64,000 bases of DNA from positions 52,708-116,707 of the forward strand of contig NZ_WGNY01000023.1 of the NCBI RefSeq assembly GCF_016124325.1. Direction: 5' to 3'. Within the stretch, counting starts at the first letter, position 1; the number at the start of each line of letters is the position of its first letter. This document shows, piece after piece, positions 36,071 through 47,569 of the stretch. A program made the position numbers and the translations under genes. Source of the DNA: Phenylobacterium sp. Lineage in GTDB: Bacteria > Pseudomonadota > Alphaproteobacteria > Caulobacterales > Caulobacteraceae. The notes under the pieces were generated by a model that did not search any database, was not told where the DNA came from, and worked only from the letters and a program-made list of their open reading frames with translations.

Positions 36071-37200
36071 CCGGCCTGTCGTGGACCCGCGTGCTGGCGG
36101 TGCTGATCAAGGAGTTCAAGCAGCTCACCCGCGACCGGCTGACCTACGCCATGATGCTGGCGATCCCGGTCGTGCAGCTCACCCTGTTCGGCTATGCGAT
36201 CAACACCGAGCCGCGCCACCTGCCGACCGCGGTGCTGTCACAGGAGGACAGCCGCTATGCGCGCGCGATCACCGCGGCGCTGAAGAACTCGCTCTACTTC
36301 GATTTCGTGGGCGAGGTGCGCAGCCCCGCCGACCTCGACCTGATGATCCGGCGCGGCGACGCGCAGTTCGCCGTGACCATCCCGGGCGACTTCAGCCGCC
36401 GGGTGGCGCTGGGCGACAAGCCGCAGGTGCTGGTCGAGGCCGACGCCACCGACCCTTCGGCCACCGGCGGCGCCGTGGCCGCCCTGGCCGCCCTGCCCGA
36501 CCAGGCGCTGGCCCACGACCTGAAGGGCGCGCTCGCCGCCCGTGGCCAGGCCAGCGCCCCGTTCGACGTGGTGGTCCACCGCCGCTACAACCCCGAGGCC
36601 ATCACCTCGTACAACATCGTCCCCGGCCTGCTGGGCATCATCCTGTCGCTGACCCTGGTGATGATGACCGCGCTCAGCGTCACCCGCGAGACCGAGCGCG
36701 GCACCATGGAAACCCTGCTGTCGACGCCGCTGGAGCCGATCGAGGTGATGGTCGGCAAGCTCGCGCCCTATGTGATGGTCGGCCTGATCCAGACGGCGAT
36801 CATCCTGGTGATGGCCGCCGTCCTGTTCCACGTGCCCATGGCGGGCGGCTGGCTGGGCATGACGGTCGGCGTGGGCCTTTTCATCACCGGCTCCCTGGCG
36901 CTGGGCTTCCTGATCTCCACCGTCGCGCGTTCGCAGCTCCAGGCGATGCAGATGAGCTTCTTCTACATCCTGCCGTCGATCCTGCTGTCGGGCTTCATGT
37001 TCCCGTTCCGCGGCATGCCGGCCTGGGCCCAGTGGATCGGCGAAGCGATCCCGGTGACCCACTTCCTGCGGGTCGTGCGCGGCAGCCTGCTGAAGGGCCA
37101 GGGTCCGGGCGACCAGTGGCGCGAGCTCCTGGCCCTGCTCGCCTTCGTCTGCGCGGTGACCGCGCTGGCCATGGCCCGCTACCGGCGCACGCTGGACTAG
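36067..37200 (+). CDS. ABC-2 type permease (YbhS/YbhR-like)
   Basis: A 377-residue membrane protein: one N-terminal helix (YAMMLAIPVVQLTLFGYAIN), a periplasmic loop of ~130 residues, then five helices (residues ~180-365) with ETERGTMETLLSTPLEPIEV between helices 2 and 3. This is the ABC-2/YhhJ-YbhS layout. It is the last gene of the tetR-hlyD-ATPase-permease operon; as a homodimer it could form the whole channel. The ATG overlaps the ATPase stop. Confidence 0.93.
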   Translation: MTGLSWTRVLAVLIKEFKQLTRDRLTYAMMLAIPVVQLTLFGYAINTEPRHLPTAVLSQEDSRYARAITAALKNSLYFDFVGEVRSPADLDLMIRRGDAQFAVTIPGDFSRRVALGDKPQVLVEADATDPSATGGAVAALAALPDQALAHDLKGALAARGQASAPFDVVVHRRYNPEAITSYNIVPGLLGIILSLTLVMMTALSVTRETERGTMETLLSTPLEPIEVMVGKLAPYVMVGLIQTAIILVMAAVLFHVPMAGGWLGMTVGVGLFITGSLALGFLISTVARSQLQAMQMSFFYILPSILLSGFMFPFRGMPAWAQWIGEAIPVTHFLRVVRGSLLKGQGPGDQWRELLALLAFVCAVTALAMARYRRTLD

Positions 37201-37566
37201 GCGCTTCCGTCACGCTGCTCGTCGCGGCGAGGGATGGGTGCGCGGCTGGAAGCTCCTCCCTCTCCCCCACGCGAAGCGAGAGGGGAGAGGTCAGGTGAGG
37301 GGCGGCGCGGTGCGGCCCGCCACCGCTCCCGCTTCAGCCAGAACCCCGGAGGCGCCGACGGTAGCGGCTCGTGGCACAGCGCGGCTGGCCATGGTTGGAC
37401 CGGTTGGCAAGCGTAGATCCCGAGCCGCCCCTCTCCCTACCCTCTCCCCTCTCGCTGCGCGGGGGGAGAGGGCCTCACCGCCTCAAAAAAGCTCGCGTTA
37501 CGAGCTTTCTGGAGAACTATGGCCGGGCTTGGCCGTTAACGATCCGGGGGGATACTGGAGGTCGAG
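37201..37566. other. Intergenic region with three hairpins before petA
   Basis: I see no gene in these 366 bp. It holds two CCTCTCCCC-type palindromes (37259-37290 and 37440-37472) and a hairpin AAAGCTCG-CGTTA-CGAGCTTT (37488-37508). The last is preceded by six A, so on the minus strand it looks like a terminator, although no minus-strand gene is near; on the plus strand it would sit in the petA leader. A GGAGG site at 37557-37561 precedes the TTG start of petA. Confidence 0.6.
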
Positions 37567-38103
37567 TTGACCGACGTACCCGTTTCCACGCCGCACGAAA
37601 CCGAAACGCGGCGCGATTTCATCCATATCGCCGCCGGCGCCGCGGCGCTGGGCGCGGTGGGCGGCCTGGCCTGGCCGCTCATCGACCAGATGAACCCGGC
37701 CGCCGACTCCCTGGCCATGGCGTCGATCGAGACCGACTACGACAAGGTGGAGCTGGGCCAGCAGATCGTCGTGAAATGGCGCGGCAAGCCCGTCTTCATC
37801 CGCCACCGCACGCCGAAGGAGATCGAGGAAGCCGTGCGGGACGACACGGCCGACCTGCGCGACCCCGCCACCGACGAGAGCCGCCACAAGCCCGGCATGG
37901 CCGAATGGCTCATCGTGATCGGGGTCTGCACCCATCTGGGCTGCGTGCCAAACTTCGGCCAGGGTGACTACGGCGGCTGGTTCTGCCCCTGCCACGGCTC
38001 GGTCTACGACACCTCGGGCCGCATCCGGAAAGGGCCCGCGCCGAAGAACCTATTTCTGCCCGACTATCAGTTCTTGGGTGGCGGAAAGGTACGGATCGGC
38101 TAA
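37567..38103 (+). CDS. petA: Ubiquinol-cytochrome c reductase Rieske iron-sulfur subunit
   Basis: A 178-residue protein with a twin-arginine signal-anchor (RRDFIHIAAGAAALGAVGGL). The Rieske [2Fe-2S] ligands are Cys121/His123 in CTHLGC and Cys140/His143 in CPCHGS; Cys126 and Cys142 form the disulfide. It is part of the cytochrome bc1 complex on the periplasmic side. TTG start after a GGAGG site. The next gene is cytidine deaminase, not petB/petC, so the usual petABC order is broken here. Confidence 0.95.
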   Translation: MTDVPVSTPHETETRRDFIHIAAGAAALGAVGGLAWPLIDQMNPAADSLAMASIETDYDKVELGQQIVVKWRGKPVFIRHRTPKEIEEAVRDDTADLRDPATDESRHKPGMAEWLIVIGVCTHLGCVPNFGQGDYGGWFCPCHGSVYDTSGRIRKGPAPKNLFLPDYQFLGGGKVRIG

Positions 38104-38186
38104 CGCTCGGTTCCAGCCTGTTACGCGGCATCGGGCTGGCTCCTAAGCTTCGCCTCGTGTCGAACCTTCCAGGACGCGTACCCCCT

Positions 38187-38600
38187 ATGACCTCCATCAC
38201 TCCCGCCGGCGTGGCCGTCGAGTTGAGACGCCTTCTCGCCAATAGCCACGCCCCCTATTCCGGCGTGCACGTCGCCGCCGCCGTCGAGACTGCCGACGGC
38301 GGCGTCTACTATGGCGTCAACGTCGAGAACGCCGCCTACCCCGAAGGCCTCTGCGCCGAGGCCAGCGCGATCTCGGCCGCCGTCACCCAGGGCAAGACCT
38401 CGATCCGGCGGATCTGGGTCGCCTCGTCGCTGCCCGGCTTCATCTGGCCATGCGGGGGCTGCCGGCAGAAGATCCTCGAGTTCGCCGCCCCCGGCTGCGA
38501 GGTGGTGAGCGTGGGCGCCGGCGGCGAGTCGGAGAGCCACGCCATCGAGGCCCTCCTCCCGCTCGGCTTCCGCCTGATCTCCCGCGCCAAGAGCGCCTAG
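38187..38600 (+). CDS. cdd: Cytidine deaminase
   Basis: A 137-residue zinc enzyme of pyrimidine salvage converting cytidine/deoxycytidine to uridine/deoxyuridine. Zinc and catalytic residues: LCAEASAI (Cys and Glu of the C-A-E motif) and WPCGGCRQ (two Cys). NVENAAYPEG matches the substrate-binding loop. ATG 38187 is preferred to GTG 38157. It is 83 nt after petA. Confidence 0.93.
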   Translation: MTSITPAGVAVELRRLLANSHAPYSGVHVAAAVETADGGVYYGVNVENAAYPEGLCAEASAISAAVTQGKTSIRRIWVASSLPGFIWPCGGCRQKILEFAAPGCEVVSVGAGGESESHAIEALLPLGFRLISRAKSA

Positions 38601-38663
38601 AGCCTTCAAAGGCTCAGGGCCCGTCCGTCCGGGCGAACCGGGCCCGCTTCGCCCGGAAGGCCT

Positions 38664-40478
38664 CTAGCCCTTGGCCGCGATGTAGCGGTCGATCACCGTG
38701 GCCAGCACCGTGAGCGGAGCCCCGCCGGTGGTCACCACGGCGTCGTTGTAGTCGCGGATGTCGAACGCCGGGCCCAGCGCCGCCTTCGCCTTCTCGCGGA
38801 GCCGCACGATCTCGGTGTGGCCGACCTTATAGCCGCAGGCCTGGCCCGGGCTGGCGCAATAGCGGTCGACCTCGCTGGTGATCGCCGCCGTCGAACGGCC
38901 GGTGACGCCGGTCATCCATTCGATCGCGTGGTCGCGGGTCCAGCGCTTGTCGTGCAGGCCGGTGTCGACCACCAGGCGCGCGGCCCGGAAGCGAAGCGCC
39001 TGCCAGTAGCCCAGCCGGCCGAACGGGTCGTCCTTGTAGAGCCCCACCTCGTCGGCGAGCTGTTCGGCGTAGAGCGCCCAGCCCTCGATGAAGGCGTTGA
39101 AGTAGACCAGCGACGAGATGGTGTGGATGTCGTCGTGGCGTTCCGCCAGGTACGCCCCCTGCCAGGCGTGGCCGGGCAGCGCCTCGTGCATGGTCAGGCT
39201 CGAAAGCGTGTACCTGGGCCAGTTCGCCATATCGCGGAGGTTCACGTAGTAGATCGCCGGCCGCGAGCCATCGAGGGCGGCGAAGTTCATGTAGCCGAGC
39301 CCGGCGCCGGCCTCGATCTCCTTGGGCACGGGGCGCACCTCCACCGGGGCCTTGAGCCCCAGCTTCGACAGCTTGGGCAGGAACGGCCGGATCGCGGCGA
39401 TGCGGCCGTTCAGGTAGGCGATGAGGTCGGCCTTCCCCTGGTCGGTCGCGGGATAGAGGAACTTCGGGTCCTTGGTGAGCGCGCCCATGCGCTCGCCGAC
39501 CGAGCCCTGGGTGTAGCCCTGGGCGCGCAGGATCTGGTCCATGTCGGCGTCGATGGCCGCGCCCTGGTCGAGGCCCATCTGGTGGATGTCGGCGGCGGTG
39601 CGTTCCGTCGTGGTGCCGACCTTGAGCGCCCAGCGGTAGTAGTCGGCCCCGTCCGGGAACTTCCAGACGCCTGCGTCCGAAGTGGCCTTGGCCTGCAGGG
39701 CCTTGACCGCGGCGAGCTGGCGGTCGAGCGCCGGAAACACCTTGTCGGCGACGATGGCCGTGGCGCGCGGCCCATAGTCGCCCAGACCCTTGGCCTTGGC
39801 CCGTTCGGCCACGGACGTCACCAGCCGCGTGTCGCCGGCGGCCTGGCCGCGCAGGGCGGCGATCTGGTCGACGGCGGTCGACAGCAGGAAGTCGGGCGGG
39901 ATCACCCCGCGCCCGGCCCCGTCGGCCATCCGCGCCGTCTCCTGGTCGAGGCCGGCGGCGTAGCCTTCCAGGCGGGCGAGATAGGCCTCGGCGTCGGCCT
40001 TGGTCTCGATCAGGTGCTGGGCGTTCAGGAATTCGCCGCCATTGACCACCAGGCCATCCTGCTGGGTGACGATGTAGGGGTTGGCGCTGTCGCGGCCGTA
40101 GGCGAAGCGGCCGCCCTCCGCGCCCATGTCCTGGGCGTAGAGCACGGTGTCGTAGGTCGTCAGGTCGCGGCCGGAGAGCCCGTCGCGCGGGATCGCCCGC
40201 AGCCGCTTGGCCCGGTCGGCGTAGGCGGCGATCTGGCTGGCCCGGCCCGCGGCGGAGCGGTCGGTCATGCGGCTCTTGAGCGCGGCGCGGGGCCCCTTGT
40301 CGAGACCGATGCTGGTGGCGGTCTCCGGGTCCTGCGCCAGCATCTCCTCGACGAAGGCGTCGAGCAGGGCGGACAGGCGCGGATCGTCCACCGGCTTGGC
40401 CATGGCGGCGAAGGGCGCGGCGGCTGCGAGCCCGAGGGCGGCCCCGCCCAGGAGGACGTGGCGACGGTTGGCGTACAT
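38664..40478 (-). CDS. DUF885 family exported protein (putative metallopeptidase)
   Basis: A 604-residue protein with a signal peptide containing Arg-Arg (ANRRHVLLGGAALGLAAAAP), possibly Tat-dependent. The core motif LTMHEALPGHAWQGAYL is the HExxxGH zinc-site pattern of DUF885, followed by FIEGWALYAEQLADEVGLY. The family is peptidase-like and large; the substrate is unknown. It diverges from the helicase gene. Confidence 0.92.
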   Translation of the reverse strand: MYANRRHVLLGGAALGLAAAAPFAAMAKPVDDPRLSALLDAFVEEMLAQDPETATSIGLDKGPRAALKSRMTDRSAAGRASQIAAYADRAKRLRAIPRDGLSGRDLTTYDTVLYAQDMGAEGGRFAYGRDSANPYIVTQQDGLVVNGGEFLNAQHLIETKADAEAYLARLEGYAAGLDQETARMADGAGRGVIPPDFLLSTAVDQIAALRGQAAGDTRLVTSVAERAKAKGLGDYGPRATAIVADKVFPALDRQLAAVKALQAKATSDAGVWKFPDGADYYRWALKVGTTTERTAADIHQMGLDQGAAIDADMDQILRAQGYTQGSVGERMGALTKDPKFLYPATDQGKADLIAYLNGRIAAIRPFLPKLSKLGLKAPVEVRPVPKEIEAGAGLGYMNFAALDGSRPAIYYVNLRDMANWPRYTLSSLTMHEALPGHAWQGAYLAERHDDIHTISSLVYFNAFIEGWALYAEQLADEVGLYKDDPFGRLGYWQALRFRAARLVVDTGLHDKRWTRDHAIEWMTGVTGRSTAAITSEVDRYCASPGQACGYKVGHTEIVRLREKAKAALGPAFDIRDYNDAVVTTGGAPLTVLATVIDRYIAAKG

Positions 40479-40624
40479 CTTCGGGTGTCCCCAATGACTT
40501 CAAATTGGGCGTGACCCTAGCGGCCGGCCCGCGCCGCGCAATTCCTATGCGGCGAACGGCGTTTGGGCAGGGCCGACGGACCGCGGCGCTTGCCCGACTC
40601 CCCGCGGCGTCCCACCTTCAGGTC

Positions 40625-43164
<2,540 letters not shown>

Positions 43165-43168
<4 letters not shown>

Positions 43169-43449
43169 GCGAGGCGGCCTCCTGCCGCGCCGACGTCTGG
43201 CTCTGGCGCGCCCGCTTCTTCAAGACTCGCACCCTGGCGGCGAAATTCGTCGACGAAGGCCGCGTACGCCTGACCCGCGCCGGCCAGGAGAGCCGCCTGG
43301 ACAAATCGGCCCGGCCCGTGAAGCCCGGCGACCAGCTCGTCTTCGCCGTCGGCGGCCGGCTGATCGCGGTCACCGTCGAGGGGCTCGGCGAACGCCGCGG
43401 CCCGCCCGCCGAGGCCCGGACGCTCTACTCGACGCTGGGGGAAAGCTGA
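43165..43449 (+). CDS. S4-domain RNA-binding protein (Hsp15-like)
   Basis: A 94-residue protein consisting of an S4 fold: ADVWLWRARFFKTRTLAAKF then VDEGRVRLT, with KPGDQLVFAVGG. Hsp15 in E. coli rescues nascent-chain-blocked 50S subunits. GTG 43165 overlaps the helicase stop in a GTGA, so the two are translationally coupled, which supports a shared RNA-related role. The helicase-S4-fdxA-carD order is, to my knowledge, conserved in many alphaproteobacteria. Confidence 0.9.
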
Positions 43450-43570
43450 GCCGCCTGGCGGCGTCTATCCGGGCTTGGAGAAATCCTGACGGCGCGTCGC
43501 ATTGACAAGATGCTGCGCCGCCGCGAAAAACCCGCGCCTTCCATGAGGCTGCCGGAGTTCTGCGCCTGCC

Positions 43571-43912
43571 ATGACCTACATCGTGATGGATCCCTGCATC
43601 AAATGTAAGTTCATGGATTGCGTGGAGGTCTGCCCCGTCGACTGCTTCTACGAGGGCGAGAACTTCCTGGCGATCAGCCCGGACGAGTGCATCGACTGCG
43701 GCGTCTGCGAACCCGAGTGCCCGGTCGACGCGATCAAGCCCGACACCGAGGACGACCCCGACGGCAAGTGGCTCAAGGTCAACGCCGAATACTCGAAGGT
43801 CTGGCCCAACATCACGGTGAAGGGCGAACCGCCCGCCGACGCCGAAGCTTTCGAGCGCGAGACCGGGAAGTTCGAGAAGTACTTTTCCGAGAAGCCGGGC
43901 CGCGGGTCCTAG
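43571..43912 (+). CDS. fdxA: Seven-iron ferredoxin FdxA
   Basis: A 113-residue ferredoxin starting [17 protein letters not shown]. The first cluster region has Cys9, Cys12, Cys17 and Cys21, the second is [14 protein letters not shown]. Members carry one [3Fe-4S] and one [4Fe-4S] cluster and act as electron carriers. The gene has its own upstream gap (121 bp) with a TTGACA hexamer at 43502-43507. Confidence 0.95.
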   Translation: MTYIVMDPCIKCKFMDCVEVCPVDCFYEGENFLAISPDECIDCGVCEPECPVDAIKPDTEDDPDGKWLKVNAEYSKVWPNITVKGEPPADAEAFERETGKFEKYFSEKPGRGS

Positions 43913-44202
43913 GGGCTTCATCCCCCCGGCCCTCTGCGCGGGGCCAACCCTTTCTTTCAGCTTGTTTTTGTGTTAATGTCGTCAGCGACACGACACGAAT
44001 GGCTTCGCCCGCGTCGGTCTGTGAAACGAGAACAGCCGACCGGTGGCATGCCGGAGCGGGCGAAGGGTGTCTTAAGAGGTCAGTTCCCGAGCAGAGAGAC
44101 GTTTCCGCCGCGGCCCCTTTCGCGGAACGGATCGCCTTTCGCCTTTTTCGGGAGCCTGCGCAGGAGTGCCGCGGCGACGCGGACGGATTGAAAGGTGTTT
44201 CG

Positions 44203-44718
44203 ATGAGCAAGAGCGGTACGGAGTTCCAGGTCGGCGATCACGTCGTCTACCCGGCCCACGGCGTGGGTCAGGTGCAAGGGATCGAAACCCAGGAAGTCGC
44301 CGGTCTGAAGCTTGAGGTCTACGTCATCACCTTCGACCACGAGAAGATGACGCTGCGCGTGCCCACCGCCAAGGCCAAGACCGCCGGCCTGCGTTCGCTG
44401 GCCGAGACCGGCGTCGTCACCAAGGCGCTCACCACGCTCAAGGGCCGCGCCCGCGTGAAGCGCACCATGTGGTCGCGCCGCGCCCAGGAATACGAAGCCA
44501 AGATCAACTCGGGCGACCTGATCTCGATCGCCGAAGTGGTGCGCGACCTGCACCGCGCCGAGAACCAGCCCGAGCAGTCCTATTCCGAGCGCCAGCTCTA
44601 CGAATCGGCCCTGGACCGCATGGCCCGCGAAGTCGCCGCGATCGAGCAGATCGACCGCGACGCCGCCATCGCCATGCTCAACAAGTCGCTGCTGGTGAAG
44701 GCCGCCGCGGCCGCCTGA
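44203..44718 (+). CDS. carD: CarD-family RNA polymerase-binding regulator
   Basis: A 171-residue protein. Residues ~5-65 are the CarD/TRCF RNA-polymerase-interacting Tudor-like domain (FQVGDHVVYPAHGVGQVQGI); the rest is the helical DNA-binding part with a conserved Trp (TMWSRRAQEYEAKI). CdnL in Caulobacter, the same family, stabilises open complexes at rRNA and growth-related promoters. It ends in a strong terminator and is preceded by 290 bp with a TTAATG-containing AT tract near 43970. Confidence 0.95.
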   Translation: MSKSGTEFQVGDHVVYPAHGVGQVQGIETQEVAGLKLEVYVITFDHEKMTLRVPTAKAKTAGLRSLAETGVVTKALTTLKGRARVKRTMWSRRAQEYEAKINSGDLISIAEVVRDLHRAENQPEQSYSERQLYESALDRMAREVAAIEQIDRDAAIAMLNKSLLVKAAAAA

Positions 44719-44742
44719 GCCGTTCGGCTTTCCGACCCGAAC

Positions 44743-44785
44743 CGCCCGGCGCCCCGTCGACGACGGGGGCCGGGCGTTTTCGTTT
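44743..44785 (+). terminator. Intrinsic terminator of carD
   Basis: CGCCCGGCGCCCCGTC (44743-44758) pairs with the GC-rich 44762-44776 segment, followed by TTTTCGTTT. It sits 25 nt after the carD stop. Confidence 0.88.
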
Positions 44786-44824
44786 GAGCGGGCAGGCGCC
44801 GATGCGCTACCACCCGCCGGCGCG

Positions 44825-44901
44825 GGCCCGGTAGCTCAGCCGGATAGAGCAGGGCTTTCCTAAAGCCAAGGTCGGGGGTTCGAGTCCCTCCCGGGCCGCC
44901 A
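44825..44901 (+). tRNA. tRNA-Arg (anticodon CCU)
   Basis: 77 nt with encoded CCA. Acceptor stem GGCCCGG / CCGGGCC, D arm GCTC..GAGC, anticodon loop TTCCTAA giving CCU, T loop TTCGAGT, G discriminator. It reads AGG codons. A perfect 6-bp hairpin GTCTCC-gcac-GGAGAC (44919-44934) follows without T-run. No integrase or repeated tRNA 3' end is nearby. Confidence 0.95.
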
Positions 44902-45031
44902 GCGCGTCAGGCGAAATCGTCTCCGCACGGAGACTGTGGCCTGAACCCCCGACAGTCCGGCGCCTCCGCCGCCCCATCCGTCAGTCCTTCGAGCTGGTCA
45001 TGGTCGACGGCGCGCGCCTTGACCATATTTG

Positions 45032-45051
45032 CGAACCGGAATTACGGTTCG
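45032..45051. promoter_or_regulatory. Palindrome CGAACCG-GAATTA-CGGTTCG
   Basis: Perfect 7-bp arms with a 6-bp AT-rich spacer, 30 nt upstream of the GST-like gene and just after a TTGACC hexamer (45019-45024). A candidate operator or promoter element; no adjacent regulator gene. Confidence 0.4.
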
Positions 45052-45080
45052 TTCGAGTCTTGCGAGGTGAAGGGATGGGG

Positions 45081-46142
45081 ATGCTGCGGCCTGACGAAGG
45101 GGCGACCGAGGACGATGCGGCCCTCAAGCTGGTCGGGGTGGGCGCGTCCCCCTACACGCGAAAGCTCCGCGCGGCGCTCCGTTACCGGCGCGTCCCCTAC
45201 CACTTCGTCGTGGCCGGAAGCGTCGAGGCGAACGCGCTGCCGGATCGGCCCTTGCCGCTCGTGCCCTACCTCGTCTTGCCCGGGGCCGACGGCGCGCCGG
45301 CGACCGCGATGTCGGACACCACGCCGATCCTCGACCATCTGGAGCGGACCGTTCCCGAGCGGCGGCTTCGCCCGTCGGATCCGGCGCTGCGCCTCATCGA
45401 CCTGCTGCTCGAAGACTACGGCGATGAGTGGCTGAGCAAGTGCATGTTCCACTATCGCTGGTCGTATGCGCCCGACACCAGGAAGGCGAGCGCCTACCTG
45501 CCCTATGCCCGGGCGATGCAGATGACGCGCGAGGAGGGGCGGGACGCCGAGAACGCTTTCGCGCGACGGCAGATTTCGCGGATCGGCGTCGTGGGCTCCA
45601 ATCCGATCACGGCGCCGGTCATCGAGGAGAGCTGGCGTCGCTATCTGGAGATCTTCGAGGCGCATATCCAGAACCAGCCGTATCTACTCGGCCACCGGCC
45701 GGGCGCGGGCGACTTCGCCTGCTACGGCCAGATGACCATGCTGGTGATCACCGATCCCACGCCGGCGCAGATCGCCCTGGAGGTCTCCCCCCGCGCCTAT
45801 GCCTGGACCGAACGGCTCGAGGACGTCAGCGGCCTGGAGGTGAGCGAAGGCGATTGGATCGACCTCGCCAGCCCCCCGTCCACCTTGCGGGATCTGCTTT
45901 GCGAGGTCGGGCGCGTCTACGCGCCGTTCATGGTCGGCAACGCCGTCGCGGTGGCGCGCGGCGCGGATCAGGTGGCGTGCGAGATCGACGGCAAGCCCTG
46001 GGTGCAGGAGCCGTTCGTGTACCAGGCCAAATGCCTGCGCTGGCTGCGCGCGGCCTATTCGGCGCTGGAGCCTTCCGATCGGAGACGGGTGGATCAGCTC
46101 CTCGAAGGCACCGGCTGCGAGCCGCTTTTCGCACAGGCCTAG
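45081..46142 (+). CDS. Glutathione S-transferase family protein
   Basis: About 353 residues. N-terminal thioredoxin-like domain: LKLVGVGASPYTRKLRAALR with the catalytic Ser/Tyr region, cis-Pro in VPYLVLPG and the gamma-glutamyl-binding SDTTPILDHLE. The C-terminal helical domain contains YLLGHRPGAGDFACYGQM, then ~130 further residues, longer than a normal GST (~220). The long form resembles other uncharacterised alphaproteobacterial GST-like proteins. Starts at 45000, 45075 or 45081 are open; 45081 has AGG about 7 nt upstream. Confidence 0.83.
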   Translation: MLRPDEGATEDDAALKLVGVGASPYTRKLRAALRYRRVPYHFVVAGSVEANALPDRPLPLVPYLVLPGADGAPATAMSDTTPILDHLERTVPERRLRPSDPALRLIDLLLEDYGDEWLSKCMFHYRWSYAPDTRKASAYLPYARAMQMTREEGRDAENAFARRQISRIGVVGSNPITAPVIEESWRRYLEIFEAHIQNQPYLLGHRPGAGDFACYGQMTMLVITDPTPAQIALEVSPRAYAWTERLEDVSGLEVSEGDWIDLASPPSTLRDLLCEVGRVYAPFMVGNAVAVARGADQVACEIDGKPWVQEPFVYQAKCLRWLRAAYSALEPSDRRRVDQLLEGTGCEPLFAQA

Positions 46143-46284
46143 GGCCGATCCTCGAGTTGAAAGCGGGCGGGCGGAGGCAGGCTCCGCCCGCAGCACGCTC
46201 CCGACCGCCCGCAGCGAAGCCGCGTCTCCCCTGTCGCGTCGGCCCTATAGCCGGCCGTGCGAACCATCAGGGGGAGACCGGTCC

Positions 46285-46860
46285 ATGAAGACGAAATCCG
46301 GCTTGTTCGTCGTTGCGGCGGCGGCGGCGCTGATCTCGACGCACGGCTTCGCCCAGACACCGCCGATCCAGTTTCAGCCCCATCCGGACTCGCCCATCGG
46401 CGCCCGCAACCCCAAGGCGCCGGCGGAACTGAAGCAGCTCGAGTTCCTGATCGGGGACTGGCGCGTCGCCATCGTCCTGCACCAGCCCGGCGGCGACCTG
46501 GCCTATGAGGCGCGCTGGCACAACAGCTGGATCGTCAACGGATCGGCGGTCATGCAGGAGTGGCGGGGGCCGTACGCCACCGGCGCCGAACTGCGGAGCT
46601 ACGATCCGGACAAAGGCCGCTGGGTGGGCCGGAACTTCTACACGGGCCCCAACAGCTGGACCGAATCCGAGGGCGCGTTCGCCGATGGCGAATTCGTCAT
46701 CGACACGCCTTCGCAAGGCCCGGACGGCGCGTTCCTGAACCGCGAGCGCTACTTCGACATCCAGCCCAATTCGTTCCGCATGGTCGCCAGGCGCTCGCGG
46801 GACGGCGGCAAGACCTGGTCGGAACCGACCTACGAAATGGTCTGCACGCGGATCGCCTGA
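46285..46860 (+). CDS. Exported DUF1579-like hypothetical protein
   Basis: A 191-residue protein with a signal peptide (MKTKSGLFVVAAAAALISTH, cleavage about GFAQ). The mature part has FLIGDWRVAIVL, then RSYDPDKGRWVGRNF, a pattern seen in DUF1579-like beta-barrel proteins. Function unknown. The neighbours do not suggest a pathway. Confidence 0.7.
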   Translation: MKTKSGLFVVAAAAALISTHGFAQTPPIQFQPHPDSPIGARNPKAPAELKQLEFLIGDWRVAIVLHQPGGDLAYEARWHNSWIVNGSAVMQEWRGPYATGAELRSYDPDKGRWVGRNFYTGPNSWTESEGAFADGEFVIDTPSQGPDGAFLNRERYFDIQPNSFRMVARRSRDGGKTWSEPTYEMVCTRIA

Positions 46861-46903
46861 CGGCCCGCGCACGGCGCGCCGCGGCCGATCCGACGGCAAT
46901 GTG

Positions 46904-46949
46904 TTGACGGCGCCTGCTGGATATCTAATTTGTCACTCCTGACAAATTA
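46904..46949 (+). promoter_or_regulatory. Promoter and perfect palindromic operator of the tetR-serine hydrolase operon
   Basis: TAATTTGTCA (46926-46935) and TGACAAATTA (46940-46949) are exact 10-bp complements around CTCC. A TTGACG hexamer (46904-46909) lies 16 bp before TAATTT, so the operator covers the probable -10 element. The tetR gene starts 18 nt downstream. Confidence 0.8.
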
Positions 46950-46966
46950 AGATCCGGAGGACGCCC

Positions 46967-47569
46967 GTGGTCAGACCTAAGGTGGGCGAGGCGCGGCGGG
47001 AGGCGATCCTCGCGGCCTTCGAGGCCTGCGTCGTCCGCAAGGGTTTCGCCGAGACGACGCTTGCCGACGTGGCGGAAGCGGCCGGCCAGCCCCGTCCCCT
47101 CGTCCGCTACTTCATCGGCAACCGCGCCGACATGGTCGGCGCCCTGATCGACCGACTGCTGGAGCGCGGCGAGGCGCATCTCGACGCCCTGAAGGCCATG
47201 GACGGCGGCGGCGACCTCGAAACCACGCTCGACCTGCTGTGGGCCCGCGTCTTCGAGGACGCGACGACCAATGTGGTGACGATGGAGCTGTGGCATCTGT
47301 CGCTGCGCGACGAGGCCCTGCGCGCGCGGCTGGCCGCCATCTACCGCCGCATGATCTTCGAGATCGTCGGCCTGCTCGCCCCCGGCGGGGACCGATTGGC
47401 GGAGGTCGAGGACCGGGTCTTCGCGTCGGTGTCGATGGCCTTCGGCGCGGCCTTCTTCCGCCATCTGGGCCTGGCGCCCCCGAGCCCCGAACGCCTGCGG
47501 GCCCTCGCCCGCGAGTTGCTGACGGCCGCGCGGTCCGACGCCCCCTTCCAGTCAGGAGTGACGCCATGA
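46967..47569 (+). CDS. TetR/AcrR-family regulator
   Basis: A 200-residue repressor. HTH: GFAETTLADVAEAAGQPRPLV then RYFIGNRADMV. GTG start after GGAGG. Its stop overlaps the ATG of the serine hydrolase gene (ATGA), and a perfect operator palindrome precedes it, so it probably represses itself and that hydrolase, with an unknown ligand. It resembles BetI-like TetR proteins in length. Confidence 0.92.
   Translation: MVRPKVGEARREAILAAFEACVVRKGFAETTLADVAEAAGQPRPLVRYFIGNRADMVGALIDRLLERGEAHLDALKAMDGGGDLETTLDLLWARVFEDATTNVVTMELWHLSLRDEALRARLAAIYRRMIFEIVGLLAPGGDRLAEVEDRVFASVSMAFGAAFFRHLGLAPPSPERLRALARELLTAARSDAPFQSGVTP

Noticed and set aside
37488..37508. A terminator on the minus strand before petA
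   Set aside because: It has the hairpin plus T-run on the minus strand, but there is no minus-strand gene that would need it; kept only as an unexplained hairpin in the petA leader.
43618..44718. Long frame through fdxA into carD as a fusion protein
   Set aside because: FdxA is complete in another frame (43571-43912) and CarD starts at ATG 44203 at its conserved N-terminus; the joining segment has no domain.
44825..44901. tRNA-Arg as an integration site for a genomic island
   Set aside because: No duplicated tRNA 3' end and no integrase gene were found downstream; the following genes have the usual composition.
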